Below, in pieces: positions 21,853 through 33,500 of a stretch of DNA of 64,000 bases (position 1 is the first letter of the stretch; each line of letters starts with the position of its first letter). The notes below the pieces were generated by a model. The model was not told the origin of the DNA. It saw nothing but the letters and a program-made list of their open reading frames with translations, and made no database searches. This stretch comes from Moniliophthora roreri (Eukaryota; Basidiomycota; Agaricomycetes; Agaricales; Marasmiaceae): the NCBI GenBank assembly GCA_001466705.2, contig LATX02000189.1:1178001-1242000 (forward strand), given 5' to 3'. Position numbers and translations under genes: made by a program.

Positions 21853-24277
21853 TCAAGAAACATTCATCGATCCCCTCACCTTCTTATTTGCTACCCTCTT
21901 CGATCTTCGAACTGGTGGCGTGACTGTTTTCCTCTTCGTCACTACTGGGGTACTTGTAATTGTAGGTGAAGGTGGACAGGACGACAATGGTGACGGTGAT
22001 CTTTCTCTTTCGCCCCGAATTGTGGCGGTTGAGAGCGGTGCATCCTCCCACTCCAAATTTACACACAGCTCTTGGAAAATCTCCTCCTCTGTCGGACTGA
22101 GTGGCGTTGTATCTTGGCTCGACGACGTGAGAGAAATGATCTTGGGAGTTGTGAAAGCATGGGAATGATGTGACTGGACATCAGGTGAGGGCGCAAAGGC
22201 GGCAATTTCAAGGGCTTGTACTGGTTTGCCTGCCAGAGAAAATGTTAGTACCTTGAAAAAAAAAAAGTCACTTTGAAAAGATGACGCACCATGATTCATC
22301 GGGCCGAAGCCAACACCACCCCGGATTCTCGTGTCATCCGGCGATACACAAGGTGGTGAGATGTCGTCTGACTCTGGCAAAGCAAATGACTGGAAGCCAC
22401 CCCCAGACGGTGGCGACGACGAAGATGAAGGAGAGCCAAATGACATGTGATGAATCAACGAGACCAATGACTGCGTTATCGTAGGGTCCGCAGGAAGGTT
22501 CGGCTCTTTCTCGGGATGCGTATATGTGAAATCAGAATGCCCGGCAGGTGATGTCGGCGAAACGGGGTCCTCGAGACCCCGCCAGCTCGAGAACGCGGGC
22601 CCATCAAAGTCGAACGATAAACTCAGCTCCGAGTCCTGATCCTCTTGTTTGATTCGTGGCGGTGATGCCGAAGAGGAAGAGGAGCTATTGAATCCCCAGT
22701 CATCAAGCACGGGCAACTCTAAATCGGGCTCTATCTTGACCTTGACTTTGGTATCGAAATCATGATCAAGGACATCCTCCCAACGGTCCAAGAGACCCTG
22801 GACGTCTGTAGGCTCCTCCTTGACTGCAATATAAGCGGGGGTAGCAGATGAGAGCGGTGGCGCGGATGGTGATCGAGGGCCCGGAGACTCCCATGTGGAA
22901 GCCTCTTGTTCAGATTCCATGCCCGAATCATCTTCCCAGTCGAAGGAAGAAAAGTCAGCATCTTCACCGTCCCGGTCCATGTCAACACTATATTCGTCGT
23001 CATCCTGGTCGTCATCACAATCGATATCATCGAAAGAGACCGAGACACGAGGAGACGGCGAGTCCAGGTCAACATGACTTTGTTCGTTATCGTCATCATC
23101 TCCTTCATCAACATCGGAATCTGGCGGTGGAGACGCCACAGAGTAGGGTACAGAGGGTGAGCGTCTATAGGATGATGAAGGGTCTGAATGATGGGGATGC
23201 GGGATGTTGTGACGGAACACGGAAGGATAGACTGGGTAATCTGCTGATGGAGTGTATGGAGGGATGGAAATGGAACGACGGGGATAGGGAGGAAGGCATG
23301 GTTCGTGTTGTTGATTCTGGGAATGTTGTACCTGTGATTGTGATTGATCGGGAGCATTGGTTATTTGCTTGTTTGATCTATTCTCTGCCATAACCTGGGC
23401 CAAAGGAGGTAGTTTGAGTGTGAGTTTGACTCTGACTGGTGGAGGTTGGTCAGAGAGCTGATCGTCGTCTGAAGAGCTGGCGTCGGAGGCGCTGTCATCG
23501 TTGTCGTCCGAGTTGTGGTCGTCGTCTGATGAGACGGATGAGACGGATGATAGTGGTGAAAGGGATCTGGTGTGCTGCTGTTGCTGCTTTAACACACACT
23601 CTCGGGTTGAACGGCGTTTCCGTTTCTGGCCACATTGAACTGGTTGGTAAAGCTTGGATTTGGAGTGTGACACCTTGTCGGCATCGTGTGGTGGTAAAGC
23701 GTAATCTGAGAGACGGATATTGGCACGTGTAAACGGACAGGGGGCGCCTGTGACGCGACTGAGATACCAAACAACTGTCCCTCTTCGAAAGTTTGTAAGA
23801 CGATCGGGTAATGGTGGTGTATCGAGATGTGCGCCTCCAGTAGTTGAATATAAAGCGGGAACGAGGTGGTCGTCTGCTGGAGTTCCGGACATGGAGAATT
23901 TGAGAAGGAGTGGGTGATCCTGCTGTTCCTCGCAGCGAGCAGTATGTGTACGGATGTATGTAAGAATTGCTTGTGAAGCTGCATTCGTTCTAAGAAACCA
24001 AGCTGTTAAAAAAGCAGAAATATAGCGAAACTTGGGTCGCCACTCACGTTTGTGTAACATAACCCTGAGCGACCACCATATCTGAAAGGTCCTTTATAGT
24101 CATTGCGCGGTTATCCACGGATAGCAGGGCCTTTGCGATAGCACTAAAGATTTTTGAATTTGCATCGTCTGGATGAAGAATAACGTGCTGTGGGGGGAAT
24201 GTAGGGGGTGGTGGTGGAACGGACTGCCTGAGGCGGATGGAGGGCTTGACTGTTCGAGTTCGGGTGTGGATTGACAT
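21853..24277 (-). CDS. GDS1: GDS1-type winged-helix transcription regulator
   Basis: Exons (minus strand) 24048-24277, 22290-23989, 21853-22229 give 768 aa. The conserved block is at about residues 33-160: LHPDDANSKIFSAIAKALLS, DNRAMTIKDLSDMV, ASQAILTYIRTH, QQDHPLLLKFSMSGT, NFRRGTVVWYLSRVTGAPCPF. This matches the fungal GDS1 winged-helix domain. The rest is low-complexity: Gln and Ser runs, long acidic stretches, and a basic C-terminus (RRSKRVANKKVRG) that may be a nuclear signal. A role in nuclear gene regulation is inferred from the family (yeast Gds1 was linked to nitrogen-starvation and mitochondrial phenotypes). The second intron is chosen because it removes a poly-T-encoded Phe run and keeps phase. 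Upstream in-frame Met codons exist; the start at 24277 is the most likely. Confidence 0.8.
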
Positions 24278-24653
24278 GAAAGTTCGGAAAAAGAAAAGGC
24301 AGGCGCGAGAAATGCATCCACGCTCAATTGTCCCCTTCTTGTCTGTCAATTTCTTTTCTCCCATCAACAAATCCCCCGGTCACCCAGGACCCCGGATCCC
24401 ATGACGACACCCCAAACTCGGCAATCACCGGCAAACACCATTTTACCCCTTTTGCCATGCAACTGGAAAGCCCCCAGGGCCTCAATGTTGTCTCCCCCAA
24501 AAGGCTTTGTTCTCTATACACAGTAATAGTTATTGTACAGCACACTACAGGACATAACAGAAAAAAAGAATAACAAAGCACAAAGAAATGTCAATAATGT
24601 TAAGCACAACCAATCAATCCACCCCCTTAGAGCTGCCCTAGAGCCAACCTGCC
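24278..24653. other. 376 bp gap
   Basis: Lies between the GDS1-like start and the stop of the second H1 gene, both on the minus strand. It should contain the GDS1-like promoter and the H1 3' UTR. No distinct motif was recognised. Confidence 0.5.
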
Positions 24654-25769
24654 TTACTTGGCCTTTGCCGTTGTTTTACCGCGGGACTTGGTCCCCGCAG
24701 CAGCCTATCCATACCAAGTCAGCGAAACCTTGATCCACCGCAAATCTCTCTGAAATCCTCACCTTTTTCGCAGGCGCAGTCGCCTTCTTGGTCGTAGTTG
24801 CCTTCTTGGCCGCCGTCTTTGCTTTGGTGGCAGCTGTGGTACCCGTTGCCGCCTAAAAGGATATTATTAGTCCCGACTACAAATCATCTCATCAATAACC
24901 TGCAAACCTTTTTTGCAGTTCCACGCTTAGAGGCAGCAGTAGTCTTCTTGGTCGTAGCAGCTTTGGGCTTGCCAGCGAGCGTCTTCTTTGCTGCAGGCGT
25001 AGCGGTCTTCTTGGTCGTGGCAGCGGTGGTAGTCTTCTTCGTGCTAGTGGCAGCAGCCTTCTTCGGTGCGGCAGCCTTGGTGGCAGTGCTCTTCTTCGTG
25101 GTAGCGGCTTTCTTCGCAGGCGCCGGCTTGGAGTTCTGCCGTCACTTGAGTCACAAGACACGAAAAAACATTCGACTATGATCTCACCTCCTTAGTATCA
25201 GCAGGCTTGTTCTTGGGAGCGAGCTTGACCCTGCCGGAGGGTCCCTTGGGTAGAGCGAACATGCCAGACTCAGCACCGGATGTGATGGCACGACTCAAGT
25301 GGTTGAGATTGGAGGCGTTGAACTCAATCTTGTACTTCTCTTCGGCAAACTACAATATGCGAATCGGATGAATACCAAACACGAAAACAGAAGTCATGAA
25401 CCAACCTTCTTGATAGTAGCTCTAGACACCCCAATACGCGAATCTTCCTTGTTCGCAGCGATGCATTCCTGGATGAATTGAAGCAATCAATACCAAACCC
25501 AATGATGAAACGCGTTCCAACCGTCACGATACCTTGACCATATCCTTCCAGGACGGGTGAGCAGACGGGGTCTTGGACTTGGAGGCCTTGGTAGTAGTGG
25601 ATTTAGTGGTAGCCTTGGACTTTGCGGCAGCCTTCTCCTTCTTCGCAGCAGTCGCCTTCTTGGCGGCTGCAGCCCTCGAAGATGGCTTCTTGGTCTCGGT
25701 AGTAGCTACCTTGGAAGCAGGCTTAGCAGTAGAAGCCGGAGCAGGGACAGGTGATCCTTTCTCAGACAT
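24654..25769 (-). CDS. linker histone H1 (copy 2)
   Basis: Exons (minus strand) 25533-25769, 25406-25468, 25188-25349, 24908-25135, 24763-24852, 24654-24704 give 276 aa. It differs from copy 1 in having a longer N-terminal tail (about 70 residues, starting MSEKGSPVPAPAS). The globular domain is at about residues 70-150: HPSWKDMVKECIAANKEDS, RIGVSRATIKKFAEEKYKIE, RAITSGAESGMFALPKGPSG. The C-terminal tail is Lys/Ala/Thr-rich, ending KTTAKAK. Its role is linker-DNA binding and chromatin compaction. Intron positions around the globular domain resemble those of copy 1, which suggests duplication followed by divergence. A TATA box lies about 92 bp upstream of the ATG. Confidence 0.92.
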
Positions 25770-26172
25770 TTAGAGCGATAGAGGAGTTGTTGAGTTGTGG
25801 GACAAGTCTTGGATGTTGGGGAAAAGAAGAAACTTGCGGCAGTTCAATCCAACACGGGTTTTATAGGGGACCCTGTGACCATAACCAGTCACAAACGCGA
25901 CGCGATCCGCTCACATGATGTGCGCGACTTGTTTATTTCAATCAACAAATGGTGTATTTCGGCACAGCCACTCCCTCACGTGCTGGATGTGTATAAAAAG
26001 GCATGCGGGACGAGCGTACGCATCCCGTTCCCCGTTCCGCTATTTCGCTGACTCGGACGTGGAACGCAAGGATCTCTGAGGATCTCTGTCGGCAGAGGAG
26101 CGATAGAAAGTAATAGAAGATTATTTCCAGATTCCGTTCTACATAGGCTACAATTCAATAGCGTCTTAATTT
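25770..26172. other. 403 bp promoter region of H1 copy 2
   Basis: Lies between the start of H1 copy 2 and the stop of the acyl-CoA-synthetase-like gene, both minus strand. It holds the TATA box listed separately. A plus-strand TATAAAAAG near 25992 faces away from any gene and is probably incidental. Confidence 0.5.
25861..25867 (-). promoter_or_regulatory. TATA box of H1 copy 2
   Basis: TATAAAA on the minus strand, about 92 bp upstream of the ATG at 25769, at a normal distance for a highly expressed histone gene. Confidence 0.5.
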
Positions 26173-28199
26173 TTAAGCACTAAGGATCCTAAACGCTCCG
26201 TTCGTGCTCACACTCGCCCTAACACCCGTACCAATCCATCCATTACTTTCATCTTTCTCACTTCCGCTACCGTTGTTCTCCCTCTCAACGTTAACATACC
26301 CACTCTCCGCAACACTTCCACCAACGCTGAGCAACTTGCCCGCAGGTGGTCCACGTATGAGAAGGACACCAGTGGGATCCTGTTCACCGCTCTCCAACCC
26401 GGCATCAGACACACCGATGATTTTAGCTTCAATGTTCACGCTAGGTGGACCCACGGGCGCCGTCTGGTTAGAATCTGGGACAGAAAAGTCTTGCAAGTCG
26501 AGAGGATGAGAGGCAAAGACAGGACCAGCGACTGTAGGATGGGTAAACATGTTCACAAAAGGCACAGAGAGCGCCACTCGGGCTGGTGTCAGAATAGATG
26601 CTAGGAGTGAGCCTGTATAAAGAAATTCATCAGTCAGTAAAACAATAACGATCAAGCTGTCTTTGCTTACCTCCACCGACAATTACCGCTCGTACAGTGC
26701 CTGCACCTTCGCCAATGACTCTGGCTCTAGCACCGTCGTAAACGAGTCGGTCCCATAGACTATCTTTGGTAATAAATCCTTCCTGAATACCGGCAACCTT
26801 GTGTCTCCAGGCAAACGAGTTCAACAACGAGCTCTTCTTCGCTTGCTCGAGGATACTGTTGACCAAAGCTTCTAAATGACCTGGATGAAGGAACAGAATA
26901 GTCGGAGACGGGATGGGGTATTTCATCACAGCGAGGAAGTCGGCTACATCATGTTTAGGCGAAGCTGCATAGAATTGTTCATCAATACTTGGAATGACAG
27001 GAGGAAAACGGAAGTAGCTTACACTCGTCAGTCCTGAATACCTTCGAACTCGCCACCGTCGCAAAACTAGTTCCCTCATACAGCGCCGTGTATGCAATAG
27101 CTCTTCCATGTGCTGTCGCCATCGAATGACTCGATACAATCGTATCCAAAGTAGTAACCGAATGGGCCATAGGTAACAACGCCCTCGTCGCAGAAACACC
27201 CGCAGTAATATTCTCGTGCGTAAGCTGTGTAGCCTGCAATACACCATTCTCATTCGCAAAGAACGACACGGTGAATACGTCGCTGGGCCTCGGGAGAGTC
27301 GGGCTTAGGATCTTTTCGACACGTACTCCCTCACGTTCGACTTCGGTCCAGTTGAGTACCTTTACATTAGAGGCAACGCTAGCCATTGCTCGGGAACTGG
27401 GCTCGCCAGCGACGACGATGACCCATCCTTTGGTATTATCGCCGTCGTGGGAATCGTAAATGAGTTCAAGGAGATTCGGTAGGAGGTCAGCGTTGATAAT
27501 CAAGGCAGTAGGTGGGCGAGACTCAAGAACAGCCGAGAGAAGGGTAGAGTCGGAGACAGTCAAGGATGGGATAGAGTGTGAGGCAAGAGCGAGGTCTGCA
27601 ATAAGAAATTCTATAAAAGTTTTAGCTACGGTGGATAGCCCTGAATATGAGTATCTTGCATACCGATGCAGTCGTTGAGCAAGAGAAGAACACTGGCGTC
27701 ACCAGTTGTCTGGAAGCCTGCAAGACGAAGAAGGCCGGTACCAAATGCCGCAACACGATCTTGGAGGGCGGCGTTGGTGATCTGTCTTTATTAAGCATAC
27801 TGCTGAAATCTCGAGAACAGGAAAATCACACACCTTGGTATTCCACAACGTCCTCGGTGCATCTTGCTCAGGCCTAATGAGATCCGCGAGAATATGTACA
27901 TCCTTGTTCGGCCGAAGTGAAAACTACAGCAAGAAGGAATCAAAATCAGGTTGTAGTCCGTTGACTAGTATTTCAACGACACCTACTCTGCCCATTAATC
28001 CAGTCCCATAATTCCTATAGACAGCGCTCTCTCCCGGATTCCGCACTCTAGCGACGTCACTCTGTCTTCCGAGAAGAATGGGGTGAACCAAAGGCTGAGG
28101 TCGGTAAAACGTATGGAGAAGGAAAACGGTTGCCGAGATGAGACCAAGGAGGATGGTCAAGTCGTCCGTAACGAGGTATGAGTTAAGGTTTATAGCCAT
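26173..28199 (-). CDS. membrane-anchored acyl-CoA synthetase-like protein (probable pseudoenzyme)
   Basis: Exons (minus strand) 27987-28199, 27834-27923, 27664-27781, 27023-27610, 26671-26964, 26173-26612 give 580 aa. A hydrophobic helix lies near residues 15-30 (LTILLGLISATVFLL). The body follows the layout of AMP-forming (ANL) acyl-CoA synthetases: GTGLLRLAGF, then LASHSIPSL, LTHENITAG, and GPPAGKLL. The signature motifs are missing. The phosphate loop expected before LTHENI (TSGTTGxPKG) reads SFFANENGVLQA. The YGxTE region reads MFTHPTVAG. The TGD motif reads GWIGTGV. The protein ends at once after that, so the C-terminal lid with its catalytic Lys is absent. From this I infer no adenylation activity. 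All exons keep phase and splice cleanly, so it looks like a maintained gene rather than a wreck. Confidence 0.75.
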
Positions 28200-28507
28200 T
28201 TTTGTGGCTCTGGACTAGAATATGAAAGGCTGCTAGTTCGGAGCTCCTGATGGTGGTGGTTTACGCTTAAGCCGTCTGCTGGTGAGAAACAACTCCGGCA
28301 CTCGGGGCGCGGAGTGAGCTTGATTACGCGTGCGGCCGTCGCGGTGGTCCAACGGCTCTCTTAATTCCTCATTTATCTCCCGATTTTCGGACCCTGTTCC
28401 TTAAGCAGTACTTGTGAGTAATGTTTTCTTCAAAGGACAACCATTTTCTGACAGTAGGATTTAGAAAAGATGAGGCTATATTCAGCGATTTCTTGCAATT
28501 GTGTTAT

Positions 28508-28676
28508 TCAGTCTGATAACGCCCTCGTGTTCATATGCGCTTGGACAGCTTCATCGACCTTTCTGGTGAGCCCGTGAACTGCGAATCTGATGCGAGGACT
28601 CTGAGCATTCTGCAGAGCTTCAAAGTGGGTCGTTCGAACGACTTGTGTCGCAAGACCAGCAAGGTCAGCATCTTTG
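28508..28676 (-). pseudogene. unrecognised coding-like fragment (minus strand)
   Basis: An open minus-strand segment ends at a TGA (28508-28510). It reads like real protein (ADLAGLATQVVRTTHFEAL, then RIRFAVHGLTRKVDEAVQ), a regular amphipathic helix pattern. A possible intron acceptor lies just upstream near 28668. A second segment near 28890-28965 (FLRVLNARFNLGGSHAKQTP) may be an earlier exon. I cannot join them into a full gene or name the family. Confidence 0.35.
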
Positions 28677-30120
28677 TAAGTTCACCAATCTTCTAAGGAC
28701 ATAAAAAGTGATTCTCCAGAATCTCCACAGCATTCTTCTTCGTGCCCACACCTTCAACATGACTCTGCTACCTCCTTTACATTGGGAATTGTACTTGTAC
28801 CAGCGTTTCTGGTGCGTATCGTGGATCACTAAGCCCAATATGCTATGCGAGTCCATTGGCACTTGCTCTGATTCTCCCATTTATTCCGTTCAATAGGCGT
28901 TTGCTTCGCATGCGATCCCCCGAGGTTGAATCGGGCGTTCAACACTCTGAGGAATGTTTCTCTGCAAGAGATAGGAAACACGGTTTCACGCGATTCATAC
29001 TATGAGTCGCCTCCTCAGACTTACTGAAGTACGTGTCAATCTCCGTCGGGCTCGATATTTACCTATTGCGTCTATCCTTCTCGAGGTCTATTTTCATTCA
29101 TTGGTTAGAGGCACATTACAACACGCCTCCCAGATTGTCGTTGAGTAAGGATCCAGAACTCAGGAGTCAAGAGTTTCTGCTGTTAGCCGGAAGGAACGGT
29201 GAGATTTCCTCTCGGATGGCTGCTTAGAAGAGTCCAACCAAATTTTGCAGCGTGTGCCAGCAGTTTTTTAAGTGTTGCTGCTGCCCTGCAATTGTCGTTC
29301 CTTTCGACGCTGCGAGGTATTGGAATGCATAATACTTATACTTATTCTTAATGAACATTCAGTCGCATACATATGTTGAGTCCGTGCCTCTCGTTCTGGG
29401 CTCTCCACCAGCGTCCCTGACTACTCCCTGACTCTGAGTCATTTCATTTGGCTCCATCCTACTGAAGCACGTCCGTTCTGTTCCATTTTCACTCATCATT
29501 TTTCTTTCGTGCAGGAGCTGACGGATTCCTGTGTTTCGTCCCGCAAATAAATCGACTAATCAACATATTCAGGTTTAACACCTGCTAACTCGTTCCTCTT
29601 GTCATTGACTTCTTCAGGGTTTACGTCTACTTTTCTGGGGGGCATGAAGCATCTCGGAATCTGTAATGTTCCATCGAAAGGCTATGGGAACAGATCACAA
29701 GGCTCGGCAATCATCTATCTGGACGACGCCGCAGGACTTCGACGAGAGAACGGGTGGTCTGCCGAGCTGTTCTCGATTTTCCATATGCTTGACTCGACTT
29801 AGAAGCGAGTGATGTGCAGAACTGGAGATCATGGGCATCTCAGCTACCTAGTCGAACACTACGAGCCCTGGGCGAAAGCCTTACGGGGTCTCGAGCATGA
29901 CTTCTAGTTGCACCCGGGGCAAGTCAGACATGAAGACTACGGAGACAGGGGGCGAGGGATTATTGCGGGAGAGTTTGAGGAGTAGGAAGAAACTCGGACA
30001 GACGTTAATTAGAACGGCACACAATTCGACTGGGGGGTCCTGTTATAGCTCTTGAAACAGCTTTGGCTTGTTCAAGGGCCTGCCGCCTTTTTTTTTCTTA
30101 CCTTACCAAAGCGTGAGCAC

Positions 30121-30166
30121 AAGGGGTCTTCTGGAGGTCTTCTGCGGAGGTCTTCTGGAGAGGTTT
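30121..30166. repeat. three imperfect direct repeats of GGTCTTCTG(G/C)
   Basis: The motif GGTCTTCTG occurs three times in about 40 bp, spaced 11-14 bp apart. It is probably a small tandem duplication in non-coding DNA. Confidence 0.5.
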
Positions 30167-30512
30167 TCCATAGATGAATCTGATGATAATTGAGTGACAG
30201 CCGAGGACTGATTAAATTGATGGACCCAAGGTTGAAGGTACCCCAATTCCGCCGGTGAGAAAAATTTACTAATACCAAAGGCCCCCTTCACGCTGCAAAG
30301 TCGGCTTTGTGCTGTCTTGTCGAGTCTCTCTCTCTCTCATTCCCTCATCTCAGCTTACTACTTCGTACCTAATCTTCAAGTTTTGCTACAGTAGTACTTC
30401 AAGGCCGGTCGAAACGCCAAATCGCTCAATTTGGCTCAGACAAATTCTGCGTTTCCCAGCCGTCCCACTCTACCTTTTCTAATCCCTAATCCTTCGCATT
30501 CTATCCTCTATA

Positions 30513-33500
30513 ATGTCTGATAACTTTTCAAGAGTTCCTTCATCGGGCAAGACACCTCCACCTGCCCCTTCAGCAGCTTATGCCAAAAGGTGAGTGTTCG
30601 CTCGTTCTTTGCTCAAAAAAAAAATAAAATAGGAGCAATTTTTCTATTGAGCGTCTCTTAACATCAACATTTTCCAGAGCCAGGGAGCTTCAGGCTGAGC
30701 AAGGATTAGGCCCTAGATACAGACCTCCTGCGCTGCGCGCACTGCCTTCAGGTGGTTCTCCTCCGAACGAAGTCTCGCCTTCTGTCACGACCCCCAGCGA
30801 CGGTTCTTCTTTACCCCCAACCAATTATCCTCCTGGATTTAGACGGGCTCGGGCAGGAACGCTGCCATCCAATGTGCAGCTGGCTGCTCAGCGTTTCGCC
30901 GCCGCGAACACAAACGTCCTAGGAAGCCTGCCAGGTTCCACAGAGTCCCTCGTTGACCAGTCATCGCGTCAGATCAACACTCCCACGTCCACATTGGCTC
31001 CTGCCAGGCCCGGTTTGCGTCACTCGGCGACTTCCACTTCCTCAGTCAATCCACCTACAACCAATACGAACCGCTTGCGATCAGAATCTCTCACGCTTCC
31101 GTCAGGCGGTCTTTCGAATGCGTTTGGTCCCTCGATCTTCTCTTCATCGTGGCTCTCGGGTGGCGAGAGTGGAAACGGGTTTCCGGTACTTGAAGAATTG
31201 CGTTCCGTCACATCCGCCGACTCGGTGGATGATTTCGACGTTCATACTTTGGATTACCTGGGATTGGATGATACGCACGGACATCGTCCTCCAGCCACTA
31301 TCTCCGAGCTTCGAAACCAAGCTCAAGCCGCTATTGCTGGCAATCTCGCTGGAAACCCACACCGACTGCGAGCCAGCACCGTCTCCAACCCATACAGGTC
31401 GAGGCCTGCCCTCGCCAACTCTCTCCTTTCTCCTACCGCGGCAACCGAAGAAGAAGAATACGACTCTTACGATGATCAAGCTTATGCACGCCAGCGTTTG
31501 AATTATGATAGCCCCGTCCAGGATAACAGTTACTCCTCTTCCTCCTACGTGCCGAAAGGTTTCCAACAAAATGAGCTTCTCGTGCCCAACCGACCAAGGG
31601 CAATTTCGGTTGGAAATCTTGAAGATCCGGTTCGCACCATCCAGAGGCGTGCTACTACCGCTGATCTCCATCCCTACATGAACGAACTCGCTAACCAAAC
31701 ATCTGGTCTGAGTGTCGTGACCAATAACATTGCAGGACCTGCTGGTATCCTGAAAACGGACAAACCGGTCAATGTTCGCGGTTCAACTTCTGTTCATTTC
31801 CCAGATGCAGCAGAGACACCCAGTAGAGTATCTCAGTACTTACTTGCTCCAGGTGCACAGAATCGGTCGGTGTCTCCCAAAAATGAAGGCCAGTCTTCTC
31901 AAGTACAGACCCCTACCCGGTCTCTTTGGATCGGAAACCTGGACAGTGCTGTCACCAGTGAGCAGCTCATTCACGTCTTTGCTCCGTATGGCGCCATCGA
32001 AAGTTTGCGTTTGCTTCCTGAAAAAGTGCGTTCTCTGTCTATACTCATTGTATGTGACTTACATTCCTCGTGAACTAGGAATGTGGTTTCGTCAACTTTG
32101 TCGATCAAGCCGACGCCATCCGAGCTAAGGATGATGTTCTCAATCGTCTCGGAGGAAACATTGGAATGCCCAACGGTCAGACGGTTCGTATCGGCTTCGG
32201 AAAGGCAGATAGTGCTCCCGTAGCACCTGCAAAAGGAACTCCTATCAGCCCCGGAGCAGCTTCTCCTGGTGGAGTCATCGGAAAATCTCCTAACACGGCT
32301 GCCACTTCTGGTGGTATAGACGCACAGCTTCAGTCCACCCCTACAAGAGCGCTCTGGATTGGTTCCATCCCGTCTACTACTACTCCCGCGACGATCTTGA
32401 ATGTGTTCAGCCCCTATGGTCCAATCGAGTCTGCCCGTGTCTTGACTCACAAAAATTGTGGATTCAGTAAGTATTCACCTGTCATCCCACGCAGTCCGCT
32501 TATCAACTGTTCAACAGTCAACTTCGAACGACTTGATGATGCTGTCAGGGCGAGAAAGGCCTTGAATGGTCGCGATGTATTGGGTAGTGACGTCGGTGCT
32601 ATTAGGATCGGATTCGCCAAGGTTCCCGTAAAGAACGGTCAGGAAGGAAGTAGTGAGGAGAACGTTCCGGTCTCCGTCACAGGTGTTGGCGAGCTCGGTG
32701 TTGGGGCAACTATTCATGCTCTCCGAAATGTCAAAGGCGCTTCCACCATCCCATCAGACCAACAGGTTCTCAGTGGCGCCGTGGAGAATTACAGGTCCAA
32801 CCTGCTGCTCAGTATGGTTGGATCAGGTCTTCATACCGCGGCTCTGATGGGCGACGGCTTGCCCAGAGGTTCTGGGTTCAGCCCTTCTGTCACTGAGCAA
32901 CAGATGATCATGAAGGAACTCAGTGCTGGCAGTGTTGATGCGGAGGCTGACATTGCAGCTCTGGCAGGTAAGTTGTATTCATTGCAGGAAACCAATGCTT
33001 CTAAATGATACCGTGTAGAGTTCCGGCCACCCACGATGTATTACACCACAATTCCCCTCGTGTCTGAGAGGCCGAATAACAGACGATGGGATGCATCGAA
33101 ATTGCGGGAGCTCCGAAAACGACTTGATTCAGGAACAATGACAACGGAAGAAGTTGACGGAGTAGCAGCCGATTTCCTTGACGGAGAAATAGTTGATTTA
33201 GCCTCCGATTGGTTGGGAAACACGGTGAGAATAGCAAATGATATTCTCGCATGCTCCGACTGACAGCTCCACGTGAAAGGTCGTACAAAAACTATTTGAG
33301 AAGTGTTCCACTGCTCCCAAGTTTGCTATGTTGGAACGTATTGCGCCCAGTCTTGCGATGATTGGCATTCATAAGAACGGCACCTGGGCAGCTCAAAAGA
33401 TTATTGAATGTGTTTCCACTCCCGAGGAGATCGCGCTTGTCGCTCAAAATCTGCGTCCCTACGCTCCACCTCTTCTTTTGGATCAATTTGGCAACTACGT

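Larger units (their letters stand above)
28200..30512. other. 2.3 kb gene-poor stretch
   Basis: Lies upstream of both the acyl-CoA-synthetase-like gene (minus) and the JSN1-like gene (plus). It contains one coding-like minus-strand fragment near 28.5 kb, a short direct repeat at 30121-30166 and, near 30325, a CT-rich tract that is a typical fungal core-promoter feature for the gene at 30513. No other gene is recognised. Confidence 0.5.

Noticed and set aside
22731..23357. 208-codon minus-strand open frame
   Set aside because: Shifted frame of the low-complexity part of the GDS1-like gene, rich in His, Ile and Arg as expected of a shadow frame.
16861..25770. Ala/Val-rich plus-strand open frames over the histone H1 genes
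   Set aside because: They are the antisense of Lys/Ala-rich tails and have no independent support.
25992..26000. Plus-strand TATAAAAAG
   Set aside because: No plus-strand gene follows. The real H1 TATA is on the other strand at 25861-25867.
26630..27259. 209-codon minus-strand open frame
   Set aside because: Contains part of the real exon 5 of the acyl-CoA-synthetase-like gene, but its first half is a shifted frame of exon 4 and it reads through an intron.
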